Shown here piece after piece: positions 37,239-47,355 of a stretch of DNA of 64,000 nucleotides. Under the pieces are notes generated by a model, which was given only the letters and a program-made list of their open reading frames with translations, ran no database searches and was not told the DNA's origin. A program made the translations under genes and the position numbers. The DNA lies in assembly GCF_002833405.1 (NCBI RefSeq), contig NZ_CP025135.1:1345501-1409500 (forward strand), in the 5' to 3' direction. Within the stretch, counting starts at the first letter, position 1, and each line of letters opens with the position of its first letter. The stretch comes from Planococcus sp. MB-3u-03 (GTDB lineage: Bacteria > Bacillota > Bacilli > Bacillales_A > Planococcaceae).

Positions 37239-38929
37239 ATGTCCGAAAAACCGTGGTTAGCCCATTATCCGCCGGAAGTACCGCACACGCTTACGTATCC
37301 GAGCATTCCAGTACAGGAATATTTGACGAAAGCCTATGAAGACTTTCCGCAAAAGAACGCAATCCATTTCCTAGGCAAGGACCTCAGCTATGAAGAGTTG
37401 TACGAATCTGCCATGAAGATGGCCAATTACCTTCAGAAGCTTGGCATCCAAAAAGGCGACCGGGTATCCATCATGCTGCCGAACTGTCCACAGGCAGTGA
37501 TCAGTTTCTACGGGATCCTATATGCCGGGGAGTCGTCGTCATGACAAACCCGCTTTATACAGAGCGGGAAATTTCCTACCAGATGAAAGATTCCGGTGCC
37601 AAGGCAATCATTGCGCTTGATATTTTGTTCCCGCGGATCAACAAAGTGATCAAAGAAACGGATCTTGAAAACGTCATCGTCACGGGCATCAAGGATTACC
37701 TGACATTCCCGAAAAACCTCGTGTACCCGTTCATCCAGAAAAAGCAATACGGCATGACGGTGAAAGTCGAACACCGGGGGATCAATCACCTCTTTACGGA
37801 AATCATGAAAACAGCTTCGCCGCAAATTACTAAGCCGCCATTTGATTTCGAAGAAGATTTGGCGCTTTTGCAATATACCGGCGGAACGACCGGATCGCCA
37901 AAAGGCGTCATGCTGACGCACCGCAATTTAATCTCCAATGCAACGATGTGCGACGCATGGCTTTATAAATCGAAGCGTGGCGAAGAAACGATCATGGGCA
38001 TCATTCCCTTGTTCCACGTGTACGGATTGACAACGGTCTTGATTTTATCTGTCATGCAGGGCAATACAATGGTGCTCTTACCGAAATTCGACCCAGAGCA
38101 GGCCTTAAAGACCATCAACAAGCAAAAGCCGACTTTGTTCCCTGGCGCACCGACTCTTTACATCGGCTTGTTGAACCATCCGGACATCAAGAAATACGAT
38201 TTGTCGTCCATTGAAGCATGCTTGAGCGGATCAGCGCCGCTTCCGACAGAAGTGCAGGAGAAATTCGAACGCATCACGGGAGGCAAGCTTGTCGAAGGCT
38301 ATGGCCTGACCGAAACATCACCGGTCACCCACTCGAATCTCGTATGGGGCGAACGGACAAAAGGTTCGATCGGCATGCCGTATCCGGATACGGATTGTGA
38401 AATTTTCCTTCCGGGAACGACTGATCCTGTACCAAACGGCCAGATCGGTGAAATCGCCATTAAAGGGCCGCAGGTGATGAAAGGCTATTGGAACCGTCCG
38501 GACGCTACGGCGGCTACGATTGTTGACGGCTGGCTATTAACTGGAGATCTTGGCTATATGGACGACGAAGGGCAATTCTTTATCGTCGACCGCAAAAAAG
38601 ACATGATCATTGCAGGAGGCTTCAATATCTATCCAAGGGAAATCGAAGAAGTGCTGTATGAACACGAAGCGATCCAGGAATGCGTCGTTGCCGGAATTCC
38701 GGACCCATACCGCGGCGAAACAGTAAAGGCATACATCGTGCTAAAAGAAGGGTATACTGTTACTGAAGAACAATTGGATAAACATTGCCGCGAACATCTC
38801 GCTGCGTTTAAAGTGCCGCGTATCTACGAGTTCCGTAAAGAACTTCCGAAGACGGCGGTCGGTAAAATATTGCGCAGATCGCTGGTGGATGAAGAAATCG
38901 CCAAACGCAATGAAGCAGTTCCTTCTTAA
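37239..38929 (+). CDS. lcfA: Long-chain fatty acid-CoA ligase (one frameshift)
   Basis: Activates long-chain fatty acids to acyl-CoA using ATP, the first step of beta-oxidation. ATG 37239 follows SD GAGGGGGAGG. One G is missing in the run at about 37528, where ILYAGG(V)VVMTNPLYTE should be continuous; otherwise the gene is clean. About 563 residues. AMP-binding motifs: YTGGTTGSPKGVMLTHRN, VEGYGLTETSPVT, GWLLTGDLGYMD and the C-terminal Lys in PKTAVGKILRR. It heads the operon-like array lcfA-fadR-fadB-etfB-etfA, the same as in B. subtilis. Confidence 0.94.
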
Positions 38930-38942
38930 CTAAGGCAAAAGC

Positions 38943-39006
38943 TTGACACAATTTAAACAAAACGATAATATGAAAATATGAATGAATCGCCATTCATATT
39001 TTCATA
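38943..39006 (+). promoter_or_regulatory. fadR promoter with FadR operator and large palindrome
   Basis: TTGACA (38943-38948), 17 bases, TAATAT (38966-38971). TGAATGAATCGCCATTCA (38979-38996) differs at two positions from the FadR operator TGAATGAMTANTCATTCA (consensus recalled). It is the core of a longer palindrome with perfect 16-base arms (38969-38984 and 38991-39006) spaced by six bases, covering the -10 and start region, so FadR probably represses its own transcription. Confidence 0.78.
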
Positions 39007-39023
39007 TTTTTGGTGGTGACAGG

Positions 39024-39608
39024 ATGGTAAAGAAGGATAAACCGAAATACAAGCAAATTATCGATGCTGCGGTCATCGTCATCGCAGAAAATGGTTACCA
39101 CCAAGCGCAAGTTTCGAAAATTGCCAAGCAAGCCGGTGTAGCGGACGGTACGATTTATTTGTATTTCAAGAATAAAGAAGACATTCTCATTTCCGTCTTC
39201 CAGGAGAAGATGGGCGTGTTCGTCAGCGAATTAGAGAAAATCATCGCGAAAGACGCAAGCGCTGCCGACCAGCTCGGCATGATGATTAACAGCCATTTCA
39301 GCTTGCTCGCAAACGATCTGCATCTGGCGATCGTGACGCAGCTTGAACTCCGGCAATCCAATCATGACATCCGCATGAAGATCAATAATGTCTTGCGGGG
39401 GTATTTGAAATTGATGGACCGGATTTTGATCAGCGGCATCGAGTCAGGGGAATTTGATCAAAATATGGATATTCGTTTAGCCCGCCAGATGGTTTTTGGT
39501 ACAATGGATGAGACCATTACTACCTGGGTGATGAACGATCACAAGTATGATTTGGTCGAACTCGCACCAAAAGTGCAGCGCTTATTGCTGAAAGGCATGC
39601 AAGCGTAA
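39024..39608 (+). CDS. fadR: TetR-family fatty acid degradation regulator FadR
   Basis: 194-residue repressor; long-chain acyl-CoA is the expected inducer. ATG 39024 follows GGTGGTGACAGG; the open frame reads back to 38982 into the operator. The N-terminal TetR HTH is [15 protein letters not shown] then [20 protein letters not shown]. The C-terminal ligand domain ends in [11 protein letters not shown]. Its operator lies just upstream, and the genes downstream (fadB, etfB, etfA) complete the regulated pathway. Confidence 0.92.
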   Translation: MVKKDKPKYKQIIDAAVIVIAENGYHQAQVSKIAKQAGVADGTIYLYFKNKEDILISVFQEKMGVFVSELEKIIAKDASAADQLGMMINSHFSLLANDLHLAIVTQLELRQSNHDIRMKINNVLRGYLKLMDRILISGIESGEFDQNMDIRLARQMVFGTMDETITTWVMNDHKYDLVELAPKVQRLLLKGMQA

Positions 39609-39625
39609 AGGGAGGGGATGAGCAG

Positions 39626-40399
39626 GTGGAATTTATCAGCTGGAAAAAAGAAGATGGGGTAGCGATCGCGACGATCAACCGGCCGCCGGCAAATGCATTG
39701 TCTCGCGCGCTAATCTTGGAAGTCGATGCACTTCTGGATGAAGTGGAAAACGACTCGGATGTTCGTGCAATCGTCTTGCACGGGGAAGGCCGTTTCTTCT
39801 CGGCAGGCGCCGACATCAAGGAGTTCACGGAAGTGACTTCAGGCGAAGAATTCTCGAAACTGTCAGCGAGCGGCCAAGCCGTATTCGAACGTGTGGAAAC
39901 ATTCCACAAGCCGGTCATTGCCGCTATACACGGCGCCGCACTCGGCGGAGGTTTGGAGCTTGCAATGAGCTGCCATATGCGTTTTGTCACAGAAAATGCT
40001 AAACTGGGATTGCCGGAACTGCAATTGGGCTTGATTCCTGGATTTGCAGGAACACAGCGCTTGCCGCGATATGTCGGAGTGGCCAAAGCCGCTGAGATGC
40101 TCTTGACGAGCGATCCGATTACTGGCAAAGAAGCAGTGCAGCTCGGTCTTGCCAACCGTTCTTACGGCGAAGAAGACCTTCTTTCGCAAACGCTTTCAAT
40201 TGCGAAGAAAATTGCGAAAAAGAGCCCGGTATCCGTCAAGGCAGCTATCGACATGCTTCAGTATTCGAAGCGCGGGGCTTTTGAAGAAGGGGTCAAAGCA
40301 GAAGCGGATTCGTTCGGTACGGTTTTCGTATCGGAAGACGCGAAGGAAGGCATTAGCGCTTTCCTGGAAAAACGCGAAGCACAATTTAAAGGGAAATAA
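39626..40399 (+). CDS. fadB: Enoyl-CoA hydratase
   Basis: Crotonase-fold hydratase for the second beta-oxidation step, 257 residues. GTG 39626 follows SD GGAGGGGA (39611-39618). Oxyanion-hole and catalytic features: [13 protein letters not shown] and [19 protein letters not shown], then [21 protein letters not shown] carries both catalytic glutamates in family positions. Named after B. subtilis FadB (single-domain), not the bifunctional E. coli protein. 20 bases separate it from etfB. Confidence 0.93.
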   Translation: MEFISWKKEDGVAIATINRPPANALSRALILEVDALLDEVENDSDVRAIVLHGEGRFFSAGADIKEFTEVTSGEEFSKLSASGQAVFERVETFHKPVIAAIHGAALGGGLELAMSCHMRFVTENAKLGLPELQLGLIPGFAGTQRLPRYVGVAKAAEMLLTSDPITGKEAVQLGLANRSYGEEDLLSQTLSIAKKIAKKSPVSVKAAIDMLQYSKRGAFEEGVKAEADSFGTVFVSEDAKEGISAFLEKREAQFKGK

Positions 40400-40419
40400 T
40401 ACTTGGGAGGTTTACGTTC

Positions 40420-41192
40420 ATGAACATTTATGTATTGGTAAAACGTACGTTTGACACAGAAGAAAAGCTGGTTGTCTCCGGTGGCCAGATTCAAGAAGAC
40501 GGTGCTGAATTCATCATTAACCCATATGACGAGTATGCGATCGAAGAGGCCATCACGGTCCGCGACGCTCACGGCGGCGAAGTGACAGTAGTCACAATCG
40601 GCGACGAAGAAGCTGAAAACAATTGCGAACAGCACTTGCCATGGGCGCTGACAAAGCGGTCTTGATTAATACAGAAGATGATGTCGAGGAAATGGACCAG
40701 TTTACGGCAGCTTACATACTGGCAGAGTACTTGAAAGACAAAGAAGCGGACTTGATTCTTGCAGGTAACGTAGCGATCGACGGCGGGTCCGGACAAGTCG
40801 GCCCGCGTGTAGCTGACTTGCTTGATATCAACTACGTGACGACGATCACAAGCCTTGAAATCGAAGGCGAAACAGTGAAAATCGTCCGTGATATCGAAGG
40901 GGATGCAGAAGAGCTTGAAACTTCATTGCCTTTATTGGTGACAGCCCAACAAGGCTTGAACGAGCCGCGCTATCCATCTCTACCAGGAATCATGAAAGCG
41001 AAGAAAAAGCCGCTTGAAGAGCTTGAGCTCGATGATCTGGATATTGAAGAAGATGATGTAGAAGCGAAGACGGAAACAATCGAAGTTTACTTGCCACCGA
41101 AAAAACAAGCCGGCCGTATTTTGGAAGGCGAAATTCCAAGCCAAGTTTCTGAACTGGTCAGCTTGCTTCGCTCTGAAGCGAAAGTTATATAA
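40420..41192 (+). CDS. etfB: Electron transfer flavoprotein beta subunit (one frameshift)
   Basis: AMP-binding subunit of ETF, which takes electrons from acyl-CoA dehydrogenase. ATG 40420 follows SD TGGGAGG. One A is missing in the run at about 40617; across it the product reads ..GDEEAEKQLRTALAMGADKA. About 257 residues. The family block VAIDGGSGQVGPRVADLL and the recognition-loop region PLLVTAQQGLNEPRYPSL are clear. No acyl-CoA dehydrogenase gene is present in this array. Confidence 0.93.
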
Positions 41193-41241
41193 ACGTACGC
41201 CAATCATTCATTTTCACATCTACTTAGGGGGTTAACGGACT

Positions 41242-42210
41242 ATGTCGAAAAAAGTATTAGTATTGGGCGAAACGCGTGAAGGCGCTTTGCGCAACGTATC
41301 ATTTGAAGCAATTGCCGCAGCCAAGAAAATTTCAGGCGGCGGAGAAGTTGTTGCTGTCTTGCTTGGGGAAGCAGTGAGCGAGTTTGGAAACGAATTGGTA
41401 GCTTACGGCGCTGACCGCGTCATCACAGTTGAGCACCCGCACTTGAAATCCTATACATCCGATGGTTACGGCCAGGCGTTCATGGCAGTTGTTGACCAGG
41501 AACAGCCTGAAGCAATCGTCTTTGGCCATACTGCGGTCGGCAAAGACTTGTCGCCAAAAATCGCATCGAAATTGCAAACCGGCTTGATTTCCGATGTAAC
41601 CGATATCGAAGGGGAAGGTGCTGACGCTGTCTTCATCCGCCCGATCTATTCCGGTAAAGCATTCGAAAAAGTGAAACTGAAAGAAAATGGCGTTGTCTTC
41701 ATTACCGTGCGCCCTAACAACATCACGCCGCTTGAGCGCGAAGAGCGTTCTGGCGATGTATCGAGCTTGTCGGTCGATATTACGAACTTGCGCACGATCA
41801 TCAAAAACGTCGTCCGCAAATCCGCAGAAGGCGTCGACCTTTCTGAAGCGAAAGTCATCATCGCCGGCGGACGCGGCGTCAAGAGCAAGGAAGGTTTTGA
41901 ACCATTGCAGGAACTGGCTGACCTTCTCGGCGGCGCAGTCGGAGCATCACGCGGCGCATGTGACGCAGATTACTGCGATTATTCCTTGCAAATCGGACAG
42001 ACAGGGAAAGTCGTTACACCTGATCTGTACATCGCAGCGGGAATTTCCGGCGCGATCCAGCACATGGCAGGAATGTCCAACTCCAAAGTCATCGTTGCGA
42101 TCAACAAAGACCCGGAAGCGAATATCTTCAAAGTGGCAGACTACGGAATCGTTGGAGACCTATTCGACGTCATCCCATTGCTCACGGAAGAATTCAAGAA
42201 AGTCATGTAA
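41242..42210 (+). CDS. etfA: Electron transfer flavoprotein alpha subunit
   Basis: FAD-binding subunit of ETF, 322 residues. The C-terminal FAD domain has [48 protein letters not shown] and [18 protein letters not shown], all classic. ATG 41242 follows SD AGGGGG. Ends the beta-oxidation array and is followed by a terminator. Confidence 0.95.
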   Translation: MSKKVLVLGETREGALRNVSFEAIAAAKKISGGGEVVAVLLGEAVSEFGNELVAYGADRVITVEHPHLKSYTSDGYGQAFMAVVDQEQPEAIVFGHTAVGKDLSPKIASKLQTGLISDVTDIEGEGADAVFIRPIYSGKAFEKVKLKENGVVFITVRPNNITPLEREERSGDVSSLSVDITNLRTIIKNVVRKSAEGVDLSEAKVIIAGGRGVKSKEGFEPLQELADLLGGAVGASRGACDADYCDYSLQIGQTGKVVTPDLYIAAGISGAIQHMAGMSNSKVIVAINKDPEANIFKVADYGIVGDLFDVIPLLTEEFKKVM

Positions 42211-42215
42211 TCCAA

Positions 42216-42247
42216 GCAGCCCGCATTTATGCGGGTTGTTTTTTTGT
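42216..42247 (+). terminator. Terminator after etfA
   Basis: CAGCCCGCA pairs with TGCGGGTTG (one G-U) around TTTA, followed by TTTTTTT. Confidence 0.82.
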
Positions 42248-42253
42248 CTGTAA

Positions 42254-42440
42254 CTGGAGATGGAGCGAAAGGGGCCGACTCCTGCGGAAAAAGTGGGTTT
42301 GAGAGACCCCGGAATGAGCGTAGCGAATGAGGAGGCTCGATGCCCACTCCAATCACGGGCAGTGTAAAGCGCGACGTCCTGTCGCATACACTGCATGACT
42401 CGCATCCTGCGAGCCTAAAGCGTGCCCCTGTAGCGGAATC
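42254..42440 (+). repeat. REP-like intergenic repeat between etfA and trxA
   Basis: GC-rich noncoding stretch with motifs of a repeat common in Bacillales (from memory): GGGGCCGACTCCTGCGG, GAGAGACCCCGGAATGAGCG, GAATGAGGAGGCTCGATGCC and a closing AAAGCGTGCCCCTGTAGCGG. The ends GGGGC/GCCCC are inverted. About 65 bases (42352-42417) split the usual ending and contain their own inverted pieces (CAGTGTA/TACACTG). Downstream a 16-base direct repeat AACTACATCAAATCCA occurs twice with a 19-base period (about 42460-42495). Confidence 0.65.
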
Positions 42441-42565
42441 TCTCAGTCTTTAAATACATTGACTACATCAAATCCATTAACTACATCAAATCCAGGCAGT
42501 TTAACGCCAACAACAGCCGGGTATGGAAGGACTAGGCATATAAATAGCTAGCGTAAATCACGTCT

Positions 42566-42573
42566 GCTATAAT
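42566..42573 (+). promoter_or_regulatory. trxA promoter, extended -10
   Basis: TGCTATAAT (TG at 42565-42566, TATAAT at 42568-42573) is a good extended -10; the -35 region at 42545-42550 (TAGCTA) is poor. Start would be about 33 bases before the trxA ATG. Confidence 0.6.
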
Positions 42574-42612
42574 CGAAATATAGTTTGGTTATCACTTAAG
42601 GAGGAATTATAC

Positions 42613-42927
42613 ATGGCAATCGTTAAAGGAACAGATCAGAATTTCAAACAGGAAGTTTCAGAAGGTCTCGTATTGGTAGACTTTTGGGCAGCATGGTGCG
42701 GACCTTGTAAAATGATCGCTCCAGTTCTTGAAGAACTCGATGCAGATATGGACGATAAAGTGAAAATCGTGAAATTGGATGTTGATGAAAACCAACAGAC
42801 AGCTAGCGAATACGGCATCATGTCCATCCCGACACTTCTTTTGATGAAAAACGGCGAAACAGTCGATAAAGTCGTCGGCTTCCGTCCAAAAGAAGCTTTG
42901 GCTGAATTGGTTGAAAAACACGCATAA
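42613..42927 (+). CDS. trxA: Thioredoxin
   Basis: General disulfide reductase, 104 residues. Active site WCGPCK in [14 protein letters not shown], cis-Pro loop [23 protein letters not shown] precedes ATG 42613. A terminator follows before uvrC; the same order trxA-uvrC-lysC is found in B. subtilis. Confidence 0.97.
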   Translation: MAIVKGTDQNFKQEVSEGLVLVDFWAAWCGPCKMIAPVLEELDADMDDKVKIVKLDVDENQQTASEYGIMSIPTLLLMKNGETVDKVVGFRPKEALAELVEKHA

Positions 42928-42931
42928 TTCC

Positions 42932-42966
42932 AAAACCGGGTCCCATTCGTGGAACCCGGTTTTTTA
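42932..42966 (+). terminator. Terminator after trxA
   Basis: AAAACCGGG(T) (42932-42941) pairs with ACCCGGTTTT (42954-42963), followed by T. Confidence 0.88.
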
Positions 42967-42980
42967 AATAGGGTGAGGAA

Positions 42981-44772
42981 ATGAAAAATGAGATGATTCA
43001 ACATAAATTGGCAGTATTGCCGGACCAGCCGGGCTGCTATTTGATGAAGGACCGCCAAGGGACCATCATCTATGTCGGCAAGGCAAAAGTGCTGAAAAAC
43101 CGTGTGCGCTCCTATTTTACCGGCAGCCACGATACGAAAACACAGCGCCTCGTCAATGAAATCGAGGACTTTGAATACATCGTCACGTCTTCCGACAAAG
43201 AAGCGCTGATCCTTGAACTGAACCTGATCAAAAAGCATGACCCGAAATACAATATCCGCCTGAAAGACAATAAGACCTATCCGTATTTGAAAATTACAGG
43301 TGAACGCCACCCGAAATTGGTCATCACCAGACAGGTGAAAAAAGATAAAGGGAAATACTTCGGCCCTTATCCGAATGCCTATGCAGCAAGCGAAACGAAA
43401 AAACTGCTGGATCGTTTATACCCGCTCCGCAAATGCCATACGATGCCGGACCGCGTGTGCCTGTACTACCATCTCGGCCAATGCCTCGCGCCTTGTGTTA
43501 AGCCGGTGGAAAAGGATACGTACCGTGAAATGATCGACGGCATCAGCCGGTTCCTAAACGGTGGCTTCCGCGAAGTGAAGCAGGACCTGACCGAGAAGAT
43601 GAGCGAAGCGGCGGAGAATCTGGAGTTCGAACGGGCGAAAGAATACCGCGACCAGATCAGCCATATCGAATCGGTCATGGAAAAACAGAAAATGGCCATG
43701 AACGATTTCACCAACCGCGACGTCTTTGCTTACGCTGTTGATAAAGGCTGGATGTGCGTGCAAGTTTTTTTCGTGCGCCAAGGAAAGCTGATCGAGCGCG
43801 AAGTCTCGATGTTCCCGTTATACCGGGATCCTGAAGAAGAATTTTTGACATTCCTCGGCCAGTTCTATGAAAAGCCGGATCATATCAAACCGAATGAAAT
43901 CCTGCTGCAGGAAGCGGAAGATGAAGAATTCCTGAAAGAATGGCTCGGCGCGAAAGTGCTTGTCCCGCAGCGCGGCAAGAAGAAAGATTTGGTGCTGCTT
44001 GCGCGCAAGAATGCGGAAATCGCCATCAAGGAGAAATTCCAATTGCTAGAGCGCCAGGAAGAACGGACAGTCGGTGCGTGCAATGAACTCGGCGAAGCGA
44101 TGAACATCCACACGCCGCTGCGTATCGAAGCGTTCGATAACTCCCATATCCAAGGTGCGGACGCGGTGTCGGCGATGGTCGTCTTTATTGACGGCAAACC
44201 ATCGAAGAAAGATTACCGGAAGTACAAACCCGCTCCGCTCAGAAGCCCGATGATTATGCGGCGATGCGTGAAGTAGTCCGCAGACGCTACAGCCGCGTGT
44301 TGAAGGACGGCTTGCCGCTGCCCGACTTGATCATCATCGATGGGGCAAAGGCCAAATCGAATCGGCGCGTGAAATCATCGAAGACGAACTCGGACTCGAT
44401 ATCCCGATTGCAGGGCTTGCAAAAGATGCCAAGCACCAAACGTCTCAGCTTTTGTACGGCAACCCCGTCGAAATGGTGGAACTCAAGCGGACTAGTGAAG
44501 CGTTTTATTTATTGCAGCGCATCCAAGACGAAGTCCACCGCTTTGTCATCACGTTCCACCGCCAATTGCGCGGCAAGAATTCGATTCAGTCTGCGCTCGA
44601 CGGTTTGCAAGGTGTCGGCCCGAAACGCAAGCAGCAATTGCTGAAGCATTTCGGTTCCGTGCGAAAAATCAAGGAAGCGAACGCCGGAGAGATCCAGCAG
44701 GCCGGCATTCCCGAGAAACTGGCCATGGAAATTGAACGGCATTTCAAAGAACAGCCGTTGCAACAGGAATAA
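42981..44772 (+). CDS. uvrC: Excinuclease ABC subunit C (frameshifted)
   Basis: Makes both incisions in nucleotide excision repair with UvrAB. About 597 residues. The N-terminal GIY-YIG nuclease has [19 protein letters not shown] and LKNRVRSYF; the UVR domain shows [13 protein letters not shown]. Indels near 44243 and around 44345 break the RNase H-like second nuclease, which otherwise reads [46 protein letters not shown]. The C-terminal helix-hairpin-helix pair ([16 protein letters not shown]) is intact. ATG 42981 follows GGGTGAGG. Confidence 0.93.
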
Positions 44773-44786
44773 CTTCGTGGTATTGT
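44758..44786 (+). promoter_or_regulatory. lysC promoter
   Basis: TTGCAA (44758-44763), 17-base spacer, TATTGT (44781-44786), overlapping the end of uvrC. The lysine riboswitch begins about 20 bases after the predicted start. Confidence 0.6.
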
Positions 44787-44805
44787 AATAACACAATTGA
44801 ATCAC

Positions 44806-45056
44806 TTGTAAAAAGTGATGATAGAGGAGCGGACGTCAATAGTAAGCATTCCGAGATTTGCAGAATCTGTGAAGGATGCCAAAAGGGACGCTCGCCGAAG
44901 TTTACGGCGCACTGCTTGCGCGTATGCTGGTCCTGCATTTAAGAGATGCAGGGCTGTCAGAGTTTGACTCTGGAGGGCTATCTCACATGGACGTTTGAAA
45001 TCGTACATGAGAAGAGAGGTAGCTTGCCGGGCAATCGGCGAGTTGCCTCTTTTTTA
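44806..45056 (+). ncRNA. Lysine riboswitch (L box) with terminator
   Basis: Typical L-box elements in order: AGTGATGATAGAGGAGCG near 44815-44832, ATAGTAAGCA, GGATGCCAAAAGGGACGC near 44870-44893, a GC hairpin CGCCGAAGTTTACGGCG, GCATTT/GATGC, and GGAGGGCTATCTCACAT near 44972. The terminator AGAGGTAGCTTGCCG (45014-45028) pairs with CGGCGAGTTGCCTCT (45036-45050) and T6 follows. Lysine binding should cause premature termination before lysC. Confidence 0.92.
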
Positions 45057-45091
45057 TTGAGGGCCACTTATCTTAAGTGGGAGTGGAGAAA

Positions 45092-46318
45092 ATGACAACA
45101 ATTGTAATGAAATTTGGGGGGACGTCAGTGGCGTCTCCGGAGAAAATCGTCGGCGTGGCAAGACGTGCCATCCGGGAAAAACAACAAGGCAAGCGTGTCG
45201 TCATCGTTGTCTCGGCAATGGGCAAAACGACAGACACGCTGCTTGGCCTTGCGGGAGAGATTTCCGCTGAGCCGCCAAAGCGTGAAATGGACATGCTGCT
45301 GGCGACAGGTGAACAAGTGACCATTTCCCTTTTGGCGATGGCGTTCAAAAAACTCGGCCACGATGCATTGAGTTTCACAGGCTGGCAGGCGGGCATCGAA
45401 ACGGAATCCGTTCCGCGCAATGCGCGCATCGAAACAATCCATACCCAGCGTTTGGAGGAGGCACTTGACCTCGGCTTGTTCTGCGTGGTCGCAGGATTCC
45501 AGGGCGTCGACAAGAGCGGCAACATCACGACGCTTGGCCGCGGCGGATCCGATACGACCGCTGTAGCGCTGGCGGCGGCGCTTGGTGCTGAAAAATGCGA
45601 GATCTACACAGATGTTGACGGAGTTTACACGTCCGACCCGCGTTATGTCACAGGCGCACGCAAACTTGAACAGATTTCATACGACGAAATGCTCGAACTG
45701 GCCAATCTCGGAGCGGGAGTCCTTCATCCGCGCGCCGTGGAATTCGCCAAGAATAACCAAGTGCCCCTCTCTGTAAGGGCCAGCTACTCGGATGAACCGG
45801 GAACTATCATACAAGAGGTGATCACTGTGGAAAAAAATCTAATCGTGCGCGGTGTGGCATTCGAAAAAGACATCGCCCGCATCACTGTCAGCTATACGAA
45901 GCCATTTAACGGGTCGCTTGCCAACATCTTCACGACTCTGGCGGATCATTTGATCGATGTCGACATCATCGTTCAAAGCATCAGTGAGGAATTTCCTCCG
46001 TCGGTCTCCTTCTCGATCAAAGAAGATAGCCTGGCAGAAGCGCAGCGCGTATTGTCGGAAGCGCAGGAGCAGATCGGCTATAACGCCATCGATATCGAAA
46101 CCGGATTGGCGAAAGTGTCGATCGTCGGATCCGGCATGGTATCGAATCCGGGTGTCGCGGCAAAAATGTTCGATATTCTCCGCGCTCAAGACGTACCGGT
46201 GAAAATGGTCAGCACTTCCGAAATCAAAGTATCTGTCGTCGTGCCGGCGAGTGAAATGGAACGTTCAGCGAATGCGCTCCACGATGCATACGGACTGACG
46301 CCAGCGTCTGTCAGATAA
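45092..46318 (+). CDS. lysC: Aspartokinase II, lysine-regulated
   Basis: First step of the aspartate pathway (lysine, threonine, methionine, diaminopimelate). 408 residues; ATG 45092 follows SD GTGGAGAA, with an earlier in-frame start at 45077 lacking an SD. The kinase domain has MKFGGTSVASPEKI, TLGRGGSDTTAVALAAAL and EIYTDVDGVYTSDPR; two ACT domains follow (about 250-408). An in-frame GTG with its own SD at codon 246 could make a separate ACT subunit, as in B. subtilis LysC alpha/beta. Controlled by the lysine riboswitch. Confidence 0.95.
   Translation: MTTIVMKFGGTSVASPEKIVGVARRAIREKQQGKRVVIVVSAMGKTTDTLLGLAGEISAEPPKREMDMLLATGEQVTISLLAMAFKKLGHDALSFTGWQAGIETESVPRNARIETIHTQRLEEALDLGLFCVVAGFQGVDKSGNITTLGRGGSDTTAVALAAALGAEKCEIYTDVDGVYTSDPRYVTGARKLEQISYDEMLELANLGAGVLHPRAVEFAKNNQVPLSVRASYSDEPGTIIQEVITVEKNLIVRGVAFEKDIARITVSYTKPFNGSLANIFTTLADHLIDVDIIVQSISEEFPPSVSFSIKEDSLAEAQRVLSEAQEQIGYNAIDIETGLAKVSIVGSGMVSNPGVAAKMFDILRAQDVPVKMVSTSEIKVSVVVPASEMERSANALHDAYGLTPASVR
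45812..45829 (+). promoter_or_regulatory. Internal translation start for LysC beta subunit
   Basis: SD CAAGAGGTGAT (45812-45822) followed by GTG 45827-45829, in frame with lysC at codon 246. B. subtilis LysC makes its beta subunit from codon 247 by internal initiation, so this site is almost certainly its equivalent. Confidence 0.75.
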
Positions 46319-46320
46319 GC

Positions 46321-46347
46321 AAAAAGCCCGGCCAAGCTGGGCTTTTT
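46321..46347 (+). terminator. Terminator after lysC
   Basis: AAAAAGCCC (46321-46329) pairs with GGGCTTTTT (46339-46347); T-run included. Confidence 0.85.
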
Positions 46348-46362
46348 TATGTTCCCTAAAGT

Positions 46363-46420
46363 TTGTGCAAAAATTCACAATTTGTTCAAATTTGAAATGA
46401 TGCCGTTACGGTCCTATATG
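46363..46420 (+). promoter_or_regulatory. Upstream sdh promoter with Rex box
   Basis: TTGTGCAAAAATTCACAA (46363-46380) matches the Rex operator TTGTGAAnnnnTTCACAA at all but one defined position. Just downstream TTGAAA (46392-46397), 17 bases, TATATG (46415-46420) form a promoter. Rex senses the NADH/NAD ratio, so redox control of sdhCAB is suggested. The 380 bases between lysC and sdhC hold this, a second promoter and no convincing gene. Confidence 0.6.
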
Positions 46421-46563
46421 GGCTTATATAACAGTGAAACGGATGCCTGTATCCCGCCTGTTTCGAAATAAAAATATAGCTTTTCATGAATTCCTTCCTA
46501 TTTAATATCCGCAAAAATCGTCACAGACCCTAGACTGGATGCGTCCAAAAAGGCTTCCTTGCC

Positions 46564-46592
46564 TTGACGCTCCTAGAGGGGGGGAGTACAAT
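46564..46592 (+). promoter_or_regulatory. Proximal sdhCAB promoter
   Basis: TTGACG (46564-46569), 17-base spacer, TACAAT (46587-46592), start near 46599, leaving a 100-base leader before sdhC. Confidence 0.72.
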
Positions 46593-46698
46593 AAATATGT
46601 CATATTCTTGTACATGATGCTTATAGCAATGCAGAGATATTTTCCTGATATAGGAAAACTTTGCGCTGCCAACTAATGTTTTGAGGGGGGTAAAATTT

Positions 46699-47310
46699 TT
46701 GGATAACAATCGTGAATTTTTAATGCGCAGGCTGCACTCTTTACTCGGGGTCATTCCAATCGGATTGTTCTTGACGCAGCATTTGATCGTCAACCATTTC
46801 GCTACGCAAGGCGTGGAAGCGTTTAACCAAGCTGCCCACTTCATGGCAAATCTTCCATTCGTCATCTTCCTGGAGATTTTCGTCATCTACTTGCCGCTCA
46901 TGTATCATGCTTTTTACGGATTATACATAGCGTTCACAGCGAAAAACAACCCGGGGCATTACAGCTACATGCGCAACATCTTATTTGTTGCACAGCGTTA
47001 CACCGGGATTTTCCTTGTGGTCTTTATCGCATGGCACGTGTTTGAGACAAGATTCCAAGTTGCGATTGGTGCAGCAGAGGCAGATTTCAACATGATGGAA
47101 AACATCCTGTCGAATCCGTTCATGTTCGCCTTCTACGTATTGGGTGTCCTGTCCGCGACGTTCCACTTGGCGAACGGATTGTGGTCTTTCTTTGTGACGT
47201 GGGGAATCACGGTTTCAGAGAAAGCACAGCGCTACTCAACTTACTTCACACTTCTAGTCTTTATTGTATTATCGATCATTGGTATCAGAGCATTGTTTGC
47301 ATTCGTTTAA
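46699..47310 (+). CDS. sdhC: Succinate dehydrogenase cytochrome b558 subunit
   Basis: Membrane anchor of complex II, five predicted transmembrane helices, binds two hemes b and menaquinone. 203 residues from TTG 46699, chosen because SD GAGGGGGG (46683-46690) precedes it and MDNNREFLMRRLHSLLG aligns with B. subtilis SdhC. Candidate heme ligands are the histidines in RRLHSLLG, QHLIVNHF, LMYHAFYG, AWHVFE and FHLANG. yslB, which precedes sdhC in B. subtilis, is missing. Confidence 0.93.
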   Translation: MDNNREFLMRRLHSLLGVIPIGLFLTQHLIVNHFATQGVEAFNQAAHFMANLPFVIFLEIFVIYLPLMYHAFYGLYIAFTAKNNPGHYSYMRNILFVAQRYTGIFLVVFIAWHVFETRFQVAIGAAEADFNMMENILSNPFMFAFYVLGVLSATFHLANGLWSFFVTWGITVSEKAQRYSTYFTLLVFIVLSIIGIRALFAFV

Positions 47311-47355
47311 GGATGTCCCAAACATTGGTGAATTAAAAGAGGAGTGAACACTACA

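Noticed and set aside
46530..46886. Minus-strand open frame in the sdh leader
   Set aside because: Overlaps the sdh promoter and the start of sdhC; no SD, no family.
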